Below, one piece after another: positions 54,888-63,843 of a stretch of DNA of 64,000 nt (position 1 is its first letter; each line of letters starts with the position of its first letter). The position numbers were made by a program, and so were the translations under genes. Source of the DNA: Streptomyces sp. TP-A0356 (GTDB lineage: Bacteria; Actinomycetota; Actinomycetes; Streptomycetales; Streptomycetaceae); contig NZ_BBZJ01000016.1 in NCBI RefSeq assembly GCF_001417775.1, positions 1 through 64,000 on the forward strand. The letters are read 5' to 3'. Under the pieces are notes generated by a model that saw nothing but the letters and a program-made list of their open reading frames with translations, did no database searches and was not told where the DNA came from.

Positions 54888-55442
54888 TCAAAGGCTGAGC
54901 GTGATCGCGGCGCCGATGCCGCCGAGGACGAGGGCGACGGCGGCTTCGGCCCAGCCGCCCGCGCCCCAGCGGAAGAACCGGTCGATGGCCAGCCTGCCTG
55001 GACCGATGGCGGCGATGGCGAGGGCGACGACGGCGATGCCCACGTTGTACTCCACTCCGCCGTCCTGGATCCACAGACCGTCGGCGCCGGTGACGGTCAC
55101 CATGGCATTGATCATCACGCCGATGAGGGCCGCGGCCGCGAGCGGGGTGAGCAGTCCGAGAGCCAGACCCAGGCCGCCGAGGAACTCGGAGAGACCACAG
55201 ATCACGGCGAAGACCTTTCCAGGGTGGAAGCCGAGAGTGTCGAAAGCCTTGCCGGTGGCCGTCAGACCCGGGCCCCCGAAGATCCCGAACAGCTTCTGGG
55301 AACCGTGCCCGGCCATCAGCAGCCCGAAGGTCAGCCTGATGAGCAGCAGTCCCCAGTCGCGGACGGAAACCCCCGGCCCAGTGACGTACCGTGCCCCCGG
55401 TTCCGTGGGAGCCGACGGCCGGTCCGTGCTGCCCATCGACAT
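54888..55442 (-). CDS. DoxX family membrane protein
   Basis: 184 aa. After 35 polar residues come four membrane helices: WGLLLIRLTFGLLMAGHGSQ, AVICGLSEFLGGLGLALGLL, AALIGVMINAMVTVT and GIAVVALAIAAIG. The GHGSQKLFG motif is typical of DoxX/SURF4-type proteins, which are linked to redox and thiol stress in actinobacteria. GGAAGGGG precedes the ATG at 55442. Confidence 0.9.
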   Translation of the reverse strand: MSMGSTDRPSAPTEPGARYVTGPGVSVRDWGLLLIRLTFGLLMAGHGSQKLFGIFGGPGLTATGKAFDTLGFHPGKVFAVICGLSEFLGGLGLALGLLTPLAAAALIGVMINAMVTVTGADGLWIQDGGVEYNVGIAVVALAIAAIGPGRLAIDRFFRWGAGGWAEAAVALVLGGIGAAITLSL

Positions 55443-55538
55443 CGCAGACCACCCCTTCCGATACTTCCTCAAGAAGGGTGATCTTGCACTTCGGGGGCCC
55501 GTGACGGCACGCGGATCAGGGCGGTGCGTTCGGAGCTC

Positions 55539-56144
55539 TCAGTGGCCGTAAGGCGGCTCGAAGCACCCCGTCTCCGGAAACGGGCCGTTGGCCTCCACCT
55601 GGTAGTTCGTCTTCTGCACGAACGCCGTGACGCAGGCGTCGCGATGGACGCGAAGACCGACCAGCGCTCCCTCGGGCGTGACGTAGTGGCCGTCCTGGTA
55701 ACGCGAGTCCATCGCGCGGACGCTCAGCACCCCGCCGTGCCGCTCCCCGTTCGCCCCGGTCCGATCTTCCTGGTAGCCGAGCCGGAGCAGTGCCGTGCGC
55801 ACCGTGGCGGGGTCCCACTTCCTCTCTTCCCACAGCCGCTCGAGCACCGGCTTGATGCGCTCGGCTTCCCTCTGCGCGTCCTTCGCATGCGCGGGAGACA
55901 TGTCGCCCGCGCGGCGGTAGCCGTTGTTGTCGTTGTAGTGCGGAGCGCCCTCTCCGGCTCCCGGCTCCACGTACGGTGAGGCGCCCCCGGTCGCGAGGGC
56001 GGCGCCGCTCGGTGGGCTGGTGGCGGCTTTGGCCGTGGAGTTCGTGGCGCGCTGGTGACCGCAGGCATCGAGAGACATGGCGGCCACCAGAAGCAGAGTC
56101 GTCACGGCGAAGATGCCACGGCGGCCAGACATTGAGGTGCGCAT
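55539..56144 (-). CDS. Putative secreted lipoprotein
   Basis: 201 aa. Signal peptide MRTSMSGRRGIFAVTTLLLV then AAMSLDAC, a lipobox-like LDAC. The mature part has a Ser/Thr/Ala linker, then PHYNDNNGYRRAGDMSPAHA, VLERLWEERKWDPATVRTAL and a C-terminal DACVTAFVQKTNYQVEANGP with further Cys. Not assigned to a characterised family. Start chosen after comparing 56177; ribosome site weak. Confidence 0.65.
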   Translation of the reverse strand: MRTSMSGRRGIFAVTTLLLVAAMSLDACGHQRATNSTAKAATSPPSGAALATGGASPYVEPGAGEGAPHYNDNNGYRRAGDMSPAHAKDAQREAERIKPVLERLWEERKWDPATVRTALLRLGYQEDRTGANGERHGGVLSVRAMDSRYQDGHYVTPEGALVGLRVHRDACVTAFVQKTNYQVEANGPFPETGCFEPPYGH

Positions 56145-56190
56145 GGCATGACTCTGCCATGTCGGGTCCGGATCCACCGCGCGAGGCCGT

Positions 56191-56598
56191 TCAGACGCGG
56201 CGTCGGCCGAAGAACCGCCGGACGGCGCGCACCAGGAGCCAGATGAGCAGGATCACGAAGAGGATCACGACGATCACGACGACCAGCAGGAAGATGCCGA
56301 ACTTCTTGAAGAACCCGGCCTTCTTCTTGGCCTTCTCCTTGCGCACCTGAGCCGCCGCGACTCGATGCGTCGAGGTGGTGTGCCGGACACGGGCGGCCTC
56401 GGCCGTAGTGACGGACTGGGCCCCGTCGGCACGCACGGAGCTGCCCACTGCCGTCGGCTGCCGGTGGCCGTACACCGCTCGTTCGCCGCTCTGTGCGACG
56501 GCCGGTGTCACCGCGAGCACCGATCCGAGCAGCAGCCCCAGAAGTACGGCCGCACCACGGCCCCTCCGCCGACGCTTCCGCCGAGATGTCACGTCCAC
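56191..56598 (-). CDS. Hypothetical membrane protein
   Basis: 135 aa from a GTG behind GGGGAGG. N-terminal Arg-rich signal-like segment (AAVLLGLLLGSVLAVTPAVA), an extracytoplasmic 50-residue region, then a Lys-rich stretch (VRKEKAKKKAGFFKKFG) and a long hydrophobic helix ending LLVRAVRRFFGRRRV. Two membrane passes. Not recognised. Confidence 0.6.
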   Translation of the reverse strand: MDVTSRRKRRRRGRGAAVLLGLLLGSVLAVTPAVAQSGERAVYGHRQPTAVGSSVRADGAQSVTTAEAARVRHTTSTHRVAAAQVRKEKAKKKAGFFKKFGIFLLVVVIVVILFVILLIWLLVRAVRRFFGRRRV

Positions 56599-56761
56599 TC
56601 ATGCCTCCCCTGGCCACGTACCTGTCTCAGACGCCCATGCGGTTGCTCTCTTGCGCAAGGACGCAACTATTATTCCCGCTGAGATTCTTCGTATCTCCCC
56701 GCCGGGCGTCCGTCATGACGGCGCGCCGCCCGGGAACTGAACGATCTGGACGGGGTTGTCC

Positions 56762-57265
56762 ATGCGTTATCTGGTACGCGATCGCATGCTGGCGTTCCAC
56801 GAGGAAGCCTGGGTCGAGACCGAGCATCGGGAGAAGCTGTTCAAGGTCGACCGCAGACTGCTCCGGCTGCGGACCACGTTCGACTTCGTCGACAGCGAGG
56901 GCAATCGGGTCGCCAGCATCGTCAAGAAGGCCCTCACGCTCCACCACACGATCCTGATCAAGCAGGACGGCGAGGTGGTGGGCCGGATCAGCAAGCGGGC
57001 CTTCCGGATCTTCGGGGACCACTTCAAAGCCACCCTCAGGGACGGGCGGCGGCTGCGCATAGCCGGAAACGTCTGGGACCGCGAATTCGACATCCACTAC
57101 GACGGCCGCACCCTGGCCCATGTCTCGCGCCGCTGGTTCAGCATCCGCAACGCCTACGCGATCGACGTGCTGAGCGAGCCGGACGCAACGCTGCTGATCA
57201 TCCTCGCGGTGTGCGTGGACCACACGCTCCAGGACCGCAAGGGCGAACAGCTCACCAATCTCTGA
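56762..57265 (+). CDS. LURP-one-related (LOR/tubby-like) protein
   Basis: 167 aa. MRYLVRDRMLAFHEEAWVET, the FDFVDSEGNRVASIVKK strand pair and LRIAGNVWDREFDIHYDGRTLAHVSRRWF follow the beta-barrel LOR fold found in bacterial and plant proteins. Likely binds lipid or membrane; function unknown. ATG preferred to the TTG two codons upstream. Confidence 0.85.
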   Translation: MRYLVRDRMLAFHEEAWVETEHREKLFKVDRRLLRLRTTFDFVDSEGNRVASIVKKALTLHHTILIKQDGEVVGRISKRAFRIFGDHFKATLRDGRRLRIAGNVWDREFDIHYDGRTLAHVSRRWFSIRNAYAIDVLSEPDATLLIILAVCVDHTLQDRKGEQLTNL

Positions 57266-57279
57266 CGCGCGGGCACCGG

Positions 57280-57783
57280 TCAGCGGGCGAAGCGACGCCG
57301 GACATCCGGCCGCTGCCTGAGCCGCTCCGGGTACCCGGGGCCCATCCGCACGGAGGTGTCCTCGGAGCGCATCGGCTCCCCGCACACGGAGCAGACCACC
57401 TCCGCATGGGCATCGTGCTCGCACGCGTCGTGGTGGAGGGTGACCGGGGCGCCCTCCTCCCCCGCGAGCCATCGGTCTCCCCAACGTGACATCGCGGCGA
57501 GCACGGGGAAGAAGTCCCGGCCCTTCTCCGTCAGCAGGTACTCGTGACGGGGCGGCTCGGTCTCGTAGAGCCGCTTCTCCATCAGCCCCTCTTCGACCAG
57601 GCGGCGCAGCCGGCCGGCCAGTGTGTTGCGGGCGATGCCCAAGTCCTGCTGGAACTGGTCGAATCGGCGGCTGCCGTAGAACGCCTCCCGCAGGACCAGG
57701 GGGCTCCACATATCGCCCAGCAGGTCGACGGTCCGTGCGATCGAGCACGGCCAGTCAGCGAACGAAGGACGCGCGGGACTCAC
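57280..57783 (-). CDS. HxlR-family transcriptional regulator with C-terminal zinc ribbon
   Basis: 167 aa starting at a GTG that overlaps the LLM gene stop (GTGA). CSIARTVDLLGDMWSPLVLR, FDQFQQDLGIARNTLAGRLR and EPPRHEYLLTEKGRDFFPVL are typical HxlR winged-helix motifs. The tail CEHDAHAEVVCSVCGEPM may bind zinc. Co-transcribed with the F420 oxidoreductase and SRPBCC genes it probably regulates. Confidence 0.9.
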   Translation of the reverse strand: MSPARPSFADWPCSIARTVDLLGDMWSPLVLREAFYGSRRFDQFQQDLGIARNTLAGRLRRLVEEGLMEKRLYETEPPRHEYLLTEKGRDFFPVLAAMSRWGDRWLAGEEGAPVTLHHDACEHDAHAEVVCSVCGEPMRSEDTSVRMGPGYPERLRQRPDVRRRFAR

Positions 57784-58838
57784 GACCCACCACCGACTTC
57801 GCGGACCAACTCGATGGCCCTGCCCAGCGTTTCGAGCTTGTCCTCCATCGTCTCCCCGGCCGGATAGAGACGGACGGTGTCCACACCCGCGTCGTGCCAC
57901 ACACGCAGTCGCCGGCGCACCATGTCCTCGGTTCCGATGAGCGTGGTGGCCAGCACCATCTCGTCGGTGACGAGGCCGGCCGCGCCGTCCCGGTCGCCCG
58001 CCTGCCAGCGCTCACGCACTTCCGCGGCCACTTCGGCCCAGCCCTGCCGGCTGTAGGCCCGGTTGTAGAAGTTGGTCGACGCGGAACCCATACCGCCGAG
58101 ACTGAAGGCGAGTTCCTTCCTGCGTCCGGCGACCATGGCGCTCAGCGCCTCCTCGTCCGGCGCGAAGGACACTTCCGCGCCCTGGCAGACGTCGAAGTCG
58201 GCGCGGCTGCGCCCACCGCGGGCCAGTCCCTCTTCCAGCGGGGCGAAGTAGGCGTCCGCCGCGCCTTCGGGCACGAAGCTGGTGCCGAGCCAGCCGTCCG
58301 CGACCTGTCCGGTCAGCCGGAGCATGGCCGGCGACAGGGCGGCCAGGTAGACCGGAATCGGATGCTCGGCCCGCATGGAGAGCCGCATGGGCACCGCTTC
58401 CCCGCCGGGCAGCGGGATCCGGAACTCGGTGCCCGAGTAGGAGATCTTCTCGCCCGCCACCACCTGCCGCACGATCTCCACGGTTTCGCGGACACGCGCC
58501 AGCGGGCGGGCGAACGGCACACCGTGCAGACCCTCCATCACCTGGGGTCCGGAGGGTCCCAGGCCGAGCAGGAAGCGTCCACCGGACAGGTTGGACAAGG
58601 TGATCGCCGTCTGGGCGAGGGCCACCGGAGTGCGCGTGCCGACCTGCATCACGCCGGAGCCCAACAGCATCCGCTCGGTCCGTGCCGCGTAGAAGCCGAG
58701 GGCTGACGGGGCGTCCGAGCCCCATGCCTCGGCCACCCAGCAGATGTCGAGGCCCAGCTTCTCCGCCTCGACGACGAAGTCCGCCTGCCGCGACCAGGAG
58801 TCGAGGCCCGCCGCTTCCACGGTCGTCGCGCTCCGCAT
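57780..58838 (-). CDS. LLM-class F420-dependent oxidoreductase
   Basis: 352 aa. Luciferase-like barrel: EAEKLGLDICWVAEAWGSDA, RTERMLLGSGVMQVGTRTPV and LSGGRFLLGLGPSGPQVMEG. Family members use coenzyme F420 (or FMN). The ATG at 58838 shares one base with the SRPBCC stop; a GTG at 58841 also fits. Middle gene of a three-gene overlapping operon. Substrate unknown. Confidence 0.9.
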   Translation of the reverse strand: MRSATTVEAAGLDSWSRQADFVVEAEKLGLDICWVAEAWGSDAPSALGFYAARTERMLLGSGVMQVGTRTPVALAQTAITLSNLSGGRFLLGLGPSGPQVMEGLHGVPFARPLARVRETVEIVRQVVAGEKISYSGTEFRIPLPGGEAVPMRLSMRAEHPIPVYLAALSPAMLRLTGQVADGWLGTSFVPEGAADAYFAPLEEGLARGGRSRADFDVCQGAEVSFAPDEEALSAMVAGRRKELAFSLGGMGSASTNFYNRAYSRQGWAEVAAEVRERWQAGDRDGAAGLVTDEMVLATTLIGTEDMVRRRLRVWHDAGVDTVRLYPAGETMEDKLETLGRAIELVREVGGGS

Positions 58839-59344
58839 CACGCCTCCGCCAGCTTCTTGATGTGCTGGAGCGTGACGGTCATGCCGCGCTCGAACTCACG
58901 CATACGCACGAACACGATCTTCTGCTCCTTCTCCGGCATGGCGTCGATCGCGGAGGACAGACCGGAGCGGCCCGGGCCCATCTGCATCCACTGCGACAGC
59001 TCGGTCCCACCGTCCTTGGGCTCCAGCCGGAATCGCCAGACAGCACTGGGTCGGTCCGGGTCCTCGACGGCCCAGGCGAACGCGCGCCCGGGTTCGCATT
59101 CGATGACGTGCGAAGTCGTCGCCCACTCGCCGAACGACTCATGCCTGCTGCGACCGACGAACCTGGCGCCGACAGCGGGCCGAGTGACTCCGTCGAGCCA
59201 CTCGACCGACCGCAGCTCCTCGCTCATGCTCGGCATCAGCTCGACGTCCGAGACCAGCTGCCACACCCGTTCCGGGGTGGCGCCGATCCAGGTCTTCACC
59301 TCGACCGTCGGCTTGTCCGCGTACAACGCGCCCGTCCACTCCAC
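58838..59344 (-). CDS. SRPBCC family protein
   Basis: 168 aa from a GTG behind GGAGACG. VEVKTWIGATPERVWQLVSD then VELMPSMSEELRSVEWLDG, GARFVGRSRHESFGEWATTS, WRFRLEPKDGGTELSQWMQM. A START/polyketide-cyclase-like hydrophobic cavity protein that may carry the substrate of the LLM enzyme (inference). Confidence 0.88.
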   Translation of the reverse strand: MEWTGALYADKPTVEVKTWIGATPERVWQLVSDVELMPSMSEELRSVEWLDGVTRPAVGARFVGRSRHESFGEWATTSHVIECEPGRAFAWAVEDPDRPSAVWRFRLEPKDGGTELSQWMQMGPGRSGLSSAIDAMPEKEQKIVFVRMREFERGMTVTLQHIKKLAEA

Positions 59345-59385
59345 CGTCTCCGGCCTCCTCGCCGCCCAGGGGTCTCGCCACAGAG

Positions 59386-59670
59386 TTGCGTCATGAGACT
59401 TACCTCGTCAAGAGCCTTGCGGGTTTCCGGCCGAATCGCTTCCCCGGTGCGGCACCAGGCCCCACAGCGCACGCCGAGTCCGTGCGCGGCGCCGCCGACG
59501 ATACGGTGGGCGCCCGGCTCATTCTGTTCGGAGCTCTGAATCCCGAGCCGCGCCCCCAGTGCGGCACCGGTGACTGCGCCGCGCCCTCCTCCGCCGAGCT
59601 CGTCGAGATGCACGAGAGCCACAACGCCCGGCGGCTCGGCGCACTGATCACCCGCCTTCTGCCGGTCTGA
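59386..59670 (+). pseudogene. Probable C-terminal gene fragment
   Basis: Up to 94 codons from a TTG with no ribosome site. The second half (about 59500-59670) has strong G/C3 bias and reads GARLILFGALNPEPRPQCGT, GDCAAPSSAELVEMHESHNA, RRLGALITRLLPV, which looks like a genuine protein end with a CGTGDC cysteine pair. The first half does not. Likely the tail of a gene whose 5' part was deleted; the family was not recognised. Confidence 0.35.
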
Positions 59671-59704
59671 CCCACCACCGGCAGTGGGGACGCCGAGGAG
59701 ACGG

Positions 59705-60640
59705 TCAGGGCGTGGCCCCGCCCTCCGCGTCGACGCTCGGCCCGGTGGCCTGACGCAGAGCCAGCCGGCAGGCACGGATGGCGGGGTGGTCGCTGCGACC
59801 GCGACGTACGGCGGTGAAGATCTTCCGGCTCCGCCGACCGCGGGGAAGGGGCATCAGGGAGATCGTCGGCGGCTGACCGCACCACACGAGGTCCGGGAGG
59901 AACGCGGCGGCGTGTCCCTGCTCGACCAGCCGCTGGTGGAGCAGGAGGTCGGTGGATTCGAAGCGGACGTCGGGTTCGAAGCCGGCGCCTCGGCACAGGG
60001 TCATGGCCCAGTGACGGGCGGCCGTGCCCTCGGGCTCCATGACCCACGGATGTTCGGCCAGGGCCCGCAGGGCCTCCCGCGGCCCGGCCCTGTCCACCGG
60101 GCCGGCGGGCTTCGCTCGAGCCAGTCGCAGGGGGTCCTCGCACAGCTCCTCGCGCTCGATCCCAGCGGGCCGGGGATTGGGGTTGCCGGGGTACTCCTCG
60201 GCGATGACCAGGTCGAAGTCGCGGGCGAGGAGCGCAGGAAGCGCTAGTTCCGGTTCGGTCTGGGTGACGTGGATCCGCAGTCGGGGGTGAGCGTCGCGCA
60301 GCAGGGTCAGCGCGGTCGGCACGAGAGCGAGCGCGGCCGTCTGGAAGGTCGCGATGCGCAGCGTGCCGGTGAGTTCGGCCAGCGAGGCGGCGATGTCCGC
60401 CTCGGCCTGCTCCAGCCGCCGCAATACCGCCTCGGCGTGCTCGACCAGGATCTCGGCCTGCTCCGTGAGCCGCACCCGCCGGCCCACCGGCTCCAGCAGG
60501 GGGACACCGACTTCCGACTCCAGCAGGGACAGCTGCTGGGAGACGGTGGAGGGGCTGTAGGACAGGGCGGCGGCCACCGCCGCGAGCGTGCCGCGGTGCT
60601 TGAGCTCGCGCAGCAGGCGCAGCCGGTGCAGGTCGAACAT
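59705..60640 (-). CDS. LysR-family transcriptional regulator
   Basis: 311 aa. HTH at 1-60: MFDLHRLRLLRELKHRGTLA, AVAAALSYSPSTVSQQLSLL, ESEVGVPLLEPVGRRVRLT. Substrate-binding domain: LRIATFQTAALALVPTALTL, ARDFDLVIAEEYPGN, EHPWVMEPEGTAARHWA. Divergent from the glutamine-synthetase-like gene 350 bp away, which it probably controls. Confidence 0.92.
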   Translation of the reverse strand: MFDLHRLRLLRELKHRGTLAAVAAALSYSPSTVSQQLSLLESEVGVPLLEPVGRRVRLTEQAEILVEHAEAVLRRLEQAEADIAASLAELTGTLRIATFQTAALALVPTALTLLRDAHPRLRIHVTQTEPELALPALLARDFDLVIAEEYPGNPNPRPAGIEREELCEDPLRLARAKPAGPVDRAGPREALRALAEHPWVMEPEGTAARHWAMTLCRGAGFEPDVRFESTDLLLHQRLVEQGHAAAFLPDLVWCGQPPTISLMPLPRGRRSRKIFTAVRRGRSDHPAIRACRLALRQATGPSVDAEGGATP

Positions 60641-60990
60641 CGGCGACTCACCTCCCCTGTGCCAATCGTTCGGGTCTCTCGATGATTATCGGCCGGCGCG
60701 CCTGCATGAGCCGGGGCGCTCCGCTCGGACCCGGCGGACCCCCAGGAGACCGGCCGGTAGTGCTTGGCCGGGTTCCGGCCCTGCCCAGGAACCGGGCAGC
60801 GCTCCTCGCCGAGGCGTACGCGAGGCGACAACCGGCGCGGACAACACGTAAGGCCACCTGCGGCAGCGGCGTGGCCGACCGCCTCAGGCCCGGCGTTGTG
60901 CGCGATCCTGGCCGGATACACCGCCCGCATGACCGCGGAGCCCGCCTTCGGCTGCGCAGACGCCGGGCCGCGACCCGCCGAGGAGGCCCC
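60641..60990. promoter_or_regulatory. Divergent LysR / GS-like promoter region
   Basis: 350 bp with no supported gene. CGAT-gatt-ATCG at 60680-60691 is a short palindrome placed close to the LysR start, where LysR proteins commonly bind for autoregulation. The remaining sequence is G/C-rich and shows no clear element. Confidence 0.35.
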
Positions 60991-62394
60991 ATGACCACGC
61001 TTGCCGACCCCGTCCCCGGCGGGCGTCCCGGTGACGTCGAGCGGGCCACCGCGCTGGGTGCGGAGCTGTCGGAGCGAGGCGTGCACGGCATCGTTCTGGC
61101 GTACGTCGACACCGCGGGCATCGGCCGGGTCAAAACCGTCCCGACGGCTCGGCTCGCGTCGGCGGCAGCCTGGGGCGTGGGGATGTCGCCGGTGTTCGAC
61201 ACCTTCCTGGCGAACGACTCGATCGTCTCCACCGACGTGCTGGGCTCGCCGGACGGTGATCTCCGTCTGTATCCCGACCTCGACCAGCTGGCGGTCCTGG
61301 CCGGACAGCCCGGCTGGGCATGGGCCCCGGTCGACCGGATCACCCAGGAGGGCGAACGGCACCCGGCGTGCAGCCGCACCTTCCTGCGCCGTGTCGTCAC
61401 GGACGTCGCCCGGCACCACGGCATCACCTTCAAGGCGGCCATCGAGATCGAATGGGCCATCGGCCAGGGATCCGCGCCAGGGGACGCGTTCGTCCCCGCG
61501 ATCTCGGGTCCGGCCTACGGCGCCATGCGGCAGGTCGAACTGAGCGACTACACCGTCGAGCTGCTGGCGGCGTGCGCGGCCCAGGGCGTGGACGTCGACC
61601 AGATCCATCCCGAGTACGCGGCCGGGCAGTTCGAGATCTCGGTGGGTGCGCTCGACCCGGTGGCCGCCGCGGACCGGAGCGTGCTGGTACGGCAGACCAT
61701 CCGGGCGGTGTCCCAGCGCCATGGGCTCAGGGTCTCCTTCGCCCCGGCCGTCTGCGCGGAAGGGGTCGGCAACGGGGGGCACGTCCATCTCTCCGCCTGG
61801 CACGACGGGGTCAATCTGCACGCAGGAGGCGACCGCCGGTACGGCATGACGGCCGAGGCCGAGTCGTTCGCCGCCGGCCTGCTCGCCCATCTGCCCGCGC
61901 TCACGGCGGTGACGGCCCCGAGCCCGGCGAGCTATCTACGGCTCAAACCTTCGCGGTGGGCAGGCGTGTTCTCCGTATGGGGGCGCGAGACCCGCGAATC
62001 CGCGGTGCGGGTCATCACCGGCACGGCGGGGCAGCGCAGCCGGACGGCGAACCTGGAGGTGAAGCCGGTGGACCTGGCCGCCAACCCGTATCTCGCGCTG
62101 GGTTGCCTCATCGCCGCCGGGCTCGACGGCCTGGAGGCGTCCCTGCCGCTACCCCCCGAGGTCACCGGGGATCCCGCACGGTTCACCGCCGAGGAGGCGG
62201 TGGCCCGGGGCGTGCGCCGCCTGCCGACGTCGCTGGAGGAGTCCGTCGGGGAGTTCCGGGAGGACGAACGGCTCCGCGCCGCATTGGGGCCGGTCCTGGC
62301 GGACGCGGTCATCGCCGTCCGCCTCGGGGAGACCGCCGCCGTGGCCGGGCTCGACGACGAGCTCGTGGCCGCGGCGTACCGGTGGAGGTACTGA
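60991..62394 (+). CDS. Glutamine synthetase family protein (FluG-type C-terminal half)
   Basis: 467 aa; ATG with GAGGAGG. GS core motifs: AGQFEISVGALDPVAAADRS, HVHLSAWHDGVNLHAGG, SYLRLKPSRWAGVFSVWGRE, TANLEVKPVDLAANPYLALG. Length and motifs fit class-I GS-like ligases (gamma-glutamylation of amines, or FluG). The next gene is the amidohydrolase that forms the N-terminal half of fungal FluG. Likely role: gamma-glutamyl-amide metabolism of an amine; substrate unknown. Confidence 0.9.
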   Translation: MTTLADPVPGGRPGDVERATALGAELSERGVHGIVLAYVDTAGIGRVKTVPTARLASAAAWGVGMSPVFDTFLANDSIVSTDVLGSPDGDLRLYPDLDQLAVLAGQPGWAWAPVDRITQEGERHPACSRTFLRRVVTDVARHHGITFKAAIEIEWAIGQGSAPGDAFVPAISGPAYGAMRQVELSDYTVELLAACAAQGVDVDQIHPEYAAGQFEISVGALDPVAAADRSVLVRQTIRAVSQRHGLRVSFAPAVCAEGVGNGGHVHLSAWHDGVNLHAGGDRRYGMTAEAESFAAGLLAHLPALTAVTAPSPASYLRLKPSRWAGVFSVWGRETRESAVRVITGTAGQRSRTANLEVKPVDLAANPYLALGCLIAAGLDGLEASLPLPPEVTGDPARFTAEEAVARGVRRLPTSLEESVGEFREDERLRAALGPVLADAVIAVRLGETAAVAGLDDELVAAAYRWRY

Positions 62395-62444
62395 CACGCC
62401 CGGGACGTGGAATCCCGACGACCATCCCAGGAGGCCGCGCAGCC

Positions 62445-63653
62445 GTGAACAGCCCAGCAGCACCCGCCACCGGGCCGGTCCACGAGGACCTCGCCCGTCT
62501 CTCCCTCGTGGACCACCACTGTCATGGCGTCATCACCGCCGATCTGGCTCCGGAGACGTTCCAGTCGCTGATCACCGAAGGGGACGTATGGCCCGCGAGC
62601 GGCATCACGCCCTTCGACAGCCCGGTCGGCATCGCCATCCGCCGTCATTGCGCTCCCCTGCTGGACCTGCCACGGCACGCTCCCCCGACGGAATACCTCG
62701 CCCGGCGGGCCGAGTTGGGCTGGCGCGAGGTGAGCCGGAGGTTCCTCGCCGACGCGGGAACGGATGTGTTCTGCGTCGACACCGGCTACAGGCCGGACCG
62801 CCTCACGACCCCCGCCGAGCTCGCCGCCGTCGCGGGGCGTCCGGCGGCAGTGGCATACGAGGTCGTACGCCTGGAGGCCGTCGCCGAGGCCCTGGCGGCC
62901 GAGGGAGTGGAGCCGGACGAGTACGCCTCGCTGTTCGCCGACGCCGCGCGGGAGGCCATCGAGGAGCGGGGGGCGGTGGCGGTGAAGTCCGTCGCCGCCT
63001 ACCGCACCGGATTCGACCTGGATCCCAGCCGGCCCTCGGACGCGGACGTCACCGAGGCGGCCCGGCGCTGGCTGGCCTCGGGAAGAACCGGAGGCACGAC
63101 GGCCGTGGCCGAGGAGGGGCCCCACACTCGTCCCCGCCTGGACGAGCCCGTCCTCGTACGGCATCTGCTCTGGACGGCGGTGGACCTCGGACTGCCCCTT
63201 CAACTGCACACCGGCTTCGGGGACAACGACATCCGGATGCACCGGGTGGACCCCACCCGTCTGACCGACTGGCTGCACCTCACCTCGGGCACCATCCCGG
63301 TCCTGCTGCTGCACTGCTGGCCCTACCAGCGTCAGGCCGCCTACCTGGCCACGGTCTTCGAGCAGGTGTACTTCGATCTCGGACTCACCCTGCACCACGT
63401 CGGCCCCGTCCGCGCCCGGGCGATCCTGGAGGAGGCACTGGAGATCACCCCGTTCCGCAAACTCCTCCACAGCTCCGACGCCTATGGGATCGCCGAGTTC
63501 CACCACCTCGGCGCCCTGGCCTTCAGACGGGGTCTGGCGGGGCTGCTCCAGGACCGGGTGGACGCCGACGAACTCAGCCTGCCCGACGCACTACGGATCG
63601 CCGTGTGGACGGGCCGCGACAACGCCTGCCGCGTGTACGGGCTGTCCCCGTGA
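62445..63653 (+). CDS. Amidohydrolase family protein (FluG-type N-terminal half)
   Basis: 402 aa from a GTG after GGAGG (spacer about 11 nt). Metal-dependent hydrolase fold: SLVDHHCHGVITADL (HxH), VKSVAAYRTGFDLDP (carboxylated-Lys region), LQLHTGFGDNDIRMH, VLLLHCWPYQRQAAYLATV, KLLHSSDAYGIAEFHHLGAL. 50 bp downstream of the GS-like gene on the same strand, in one operon with it. It probably hydrolyses the product or precursor amide handled by the GS-like enzyme. Confidence 0.9.
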   Translation: MNSPAAPATGPVHEDLARLSLVDHHCHGVITADLAPETFQSLITEGDVWPASGITPFDSPVGIAIRRHCAPLLDLPRHAPPTEYLARRAELGWREVSRRFLADAGTDVFCVDTGYRPDRLTTPAELAAVAGRPAAVAYEVVRLEAVAEALAAEGVEPDEYASLFADAAREAIEERGAVAVKSVAAYRTGFDLDPSRPSDADVTEAARRWLASGRTGGTTAVAEEGPHTRPRLDEPVLVRHLLWTAVDLGLPLQLHTGFGDNDIRMHRVDPTRLTDWLHLTSGTIPVLLLHCWPYQRQAAYLATVFEQVYFDLGLTLHHVGPVRARAILEEALEITPFRKLLHSSDAYGIAEFHHLGALAFRRGLAGLLQDRVDADELSLPDALRIAVWTGRDNACRVYGLSP

Positions 63654-63703
63654 GCCGGCACCGAGGACTCCACGCACCCGGATCGTCCCGACGGAGGCTC
63701 CCA

Positions 63704-63760
63704 TACGGATACGACACAGGTGCGAGCGCGGCTACGGATACGGCACAGGTGCGAGCGCGG
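63704..63760. repeat. 28-bp direct repeat upstream of the fur-type gene
   Basis: tacggatacgacacaggtgc then gagcgcgg at 63704-63731 and again at 63733-63760 with one a/g change. It starts about 140 bp before the Fur-family start; it may be a regulator site or a duplication. Confidence 0.7.
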
Positions 63761-63806
63761 CCTCGGGGCACGCGCCCGGGCAAGCAAACTCGACTCATTC
63801 GTTTTC

Positions 63807-63836
63807 TTGAACTGCTCGTGTTTACGGGGGTAGGTT
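63807..63836 (+). promoter_or_regulatory. Promoter of the Fur-family gene, probably leaderless
   Basis: TTGAAC (63807-63812), 18 bp, TAGGTT (63831-63836), then 7 bp to the ATG. No ribosome site is present, so transcription would begin at the start codon. The A/T-rich stretch 63797-63822 may also hold the Fur operator. Confidence 0.5.
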
Positions 63837-63843
63837 CGGCGCC

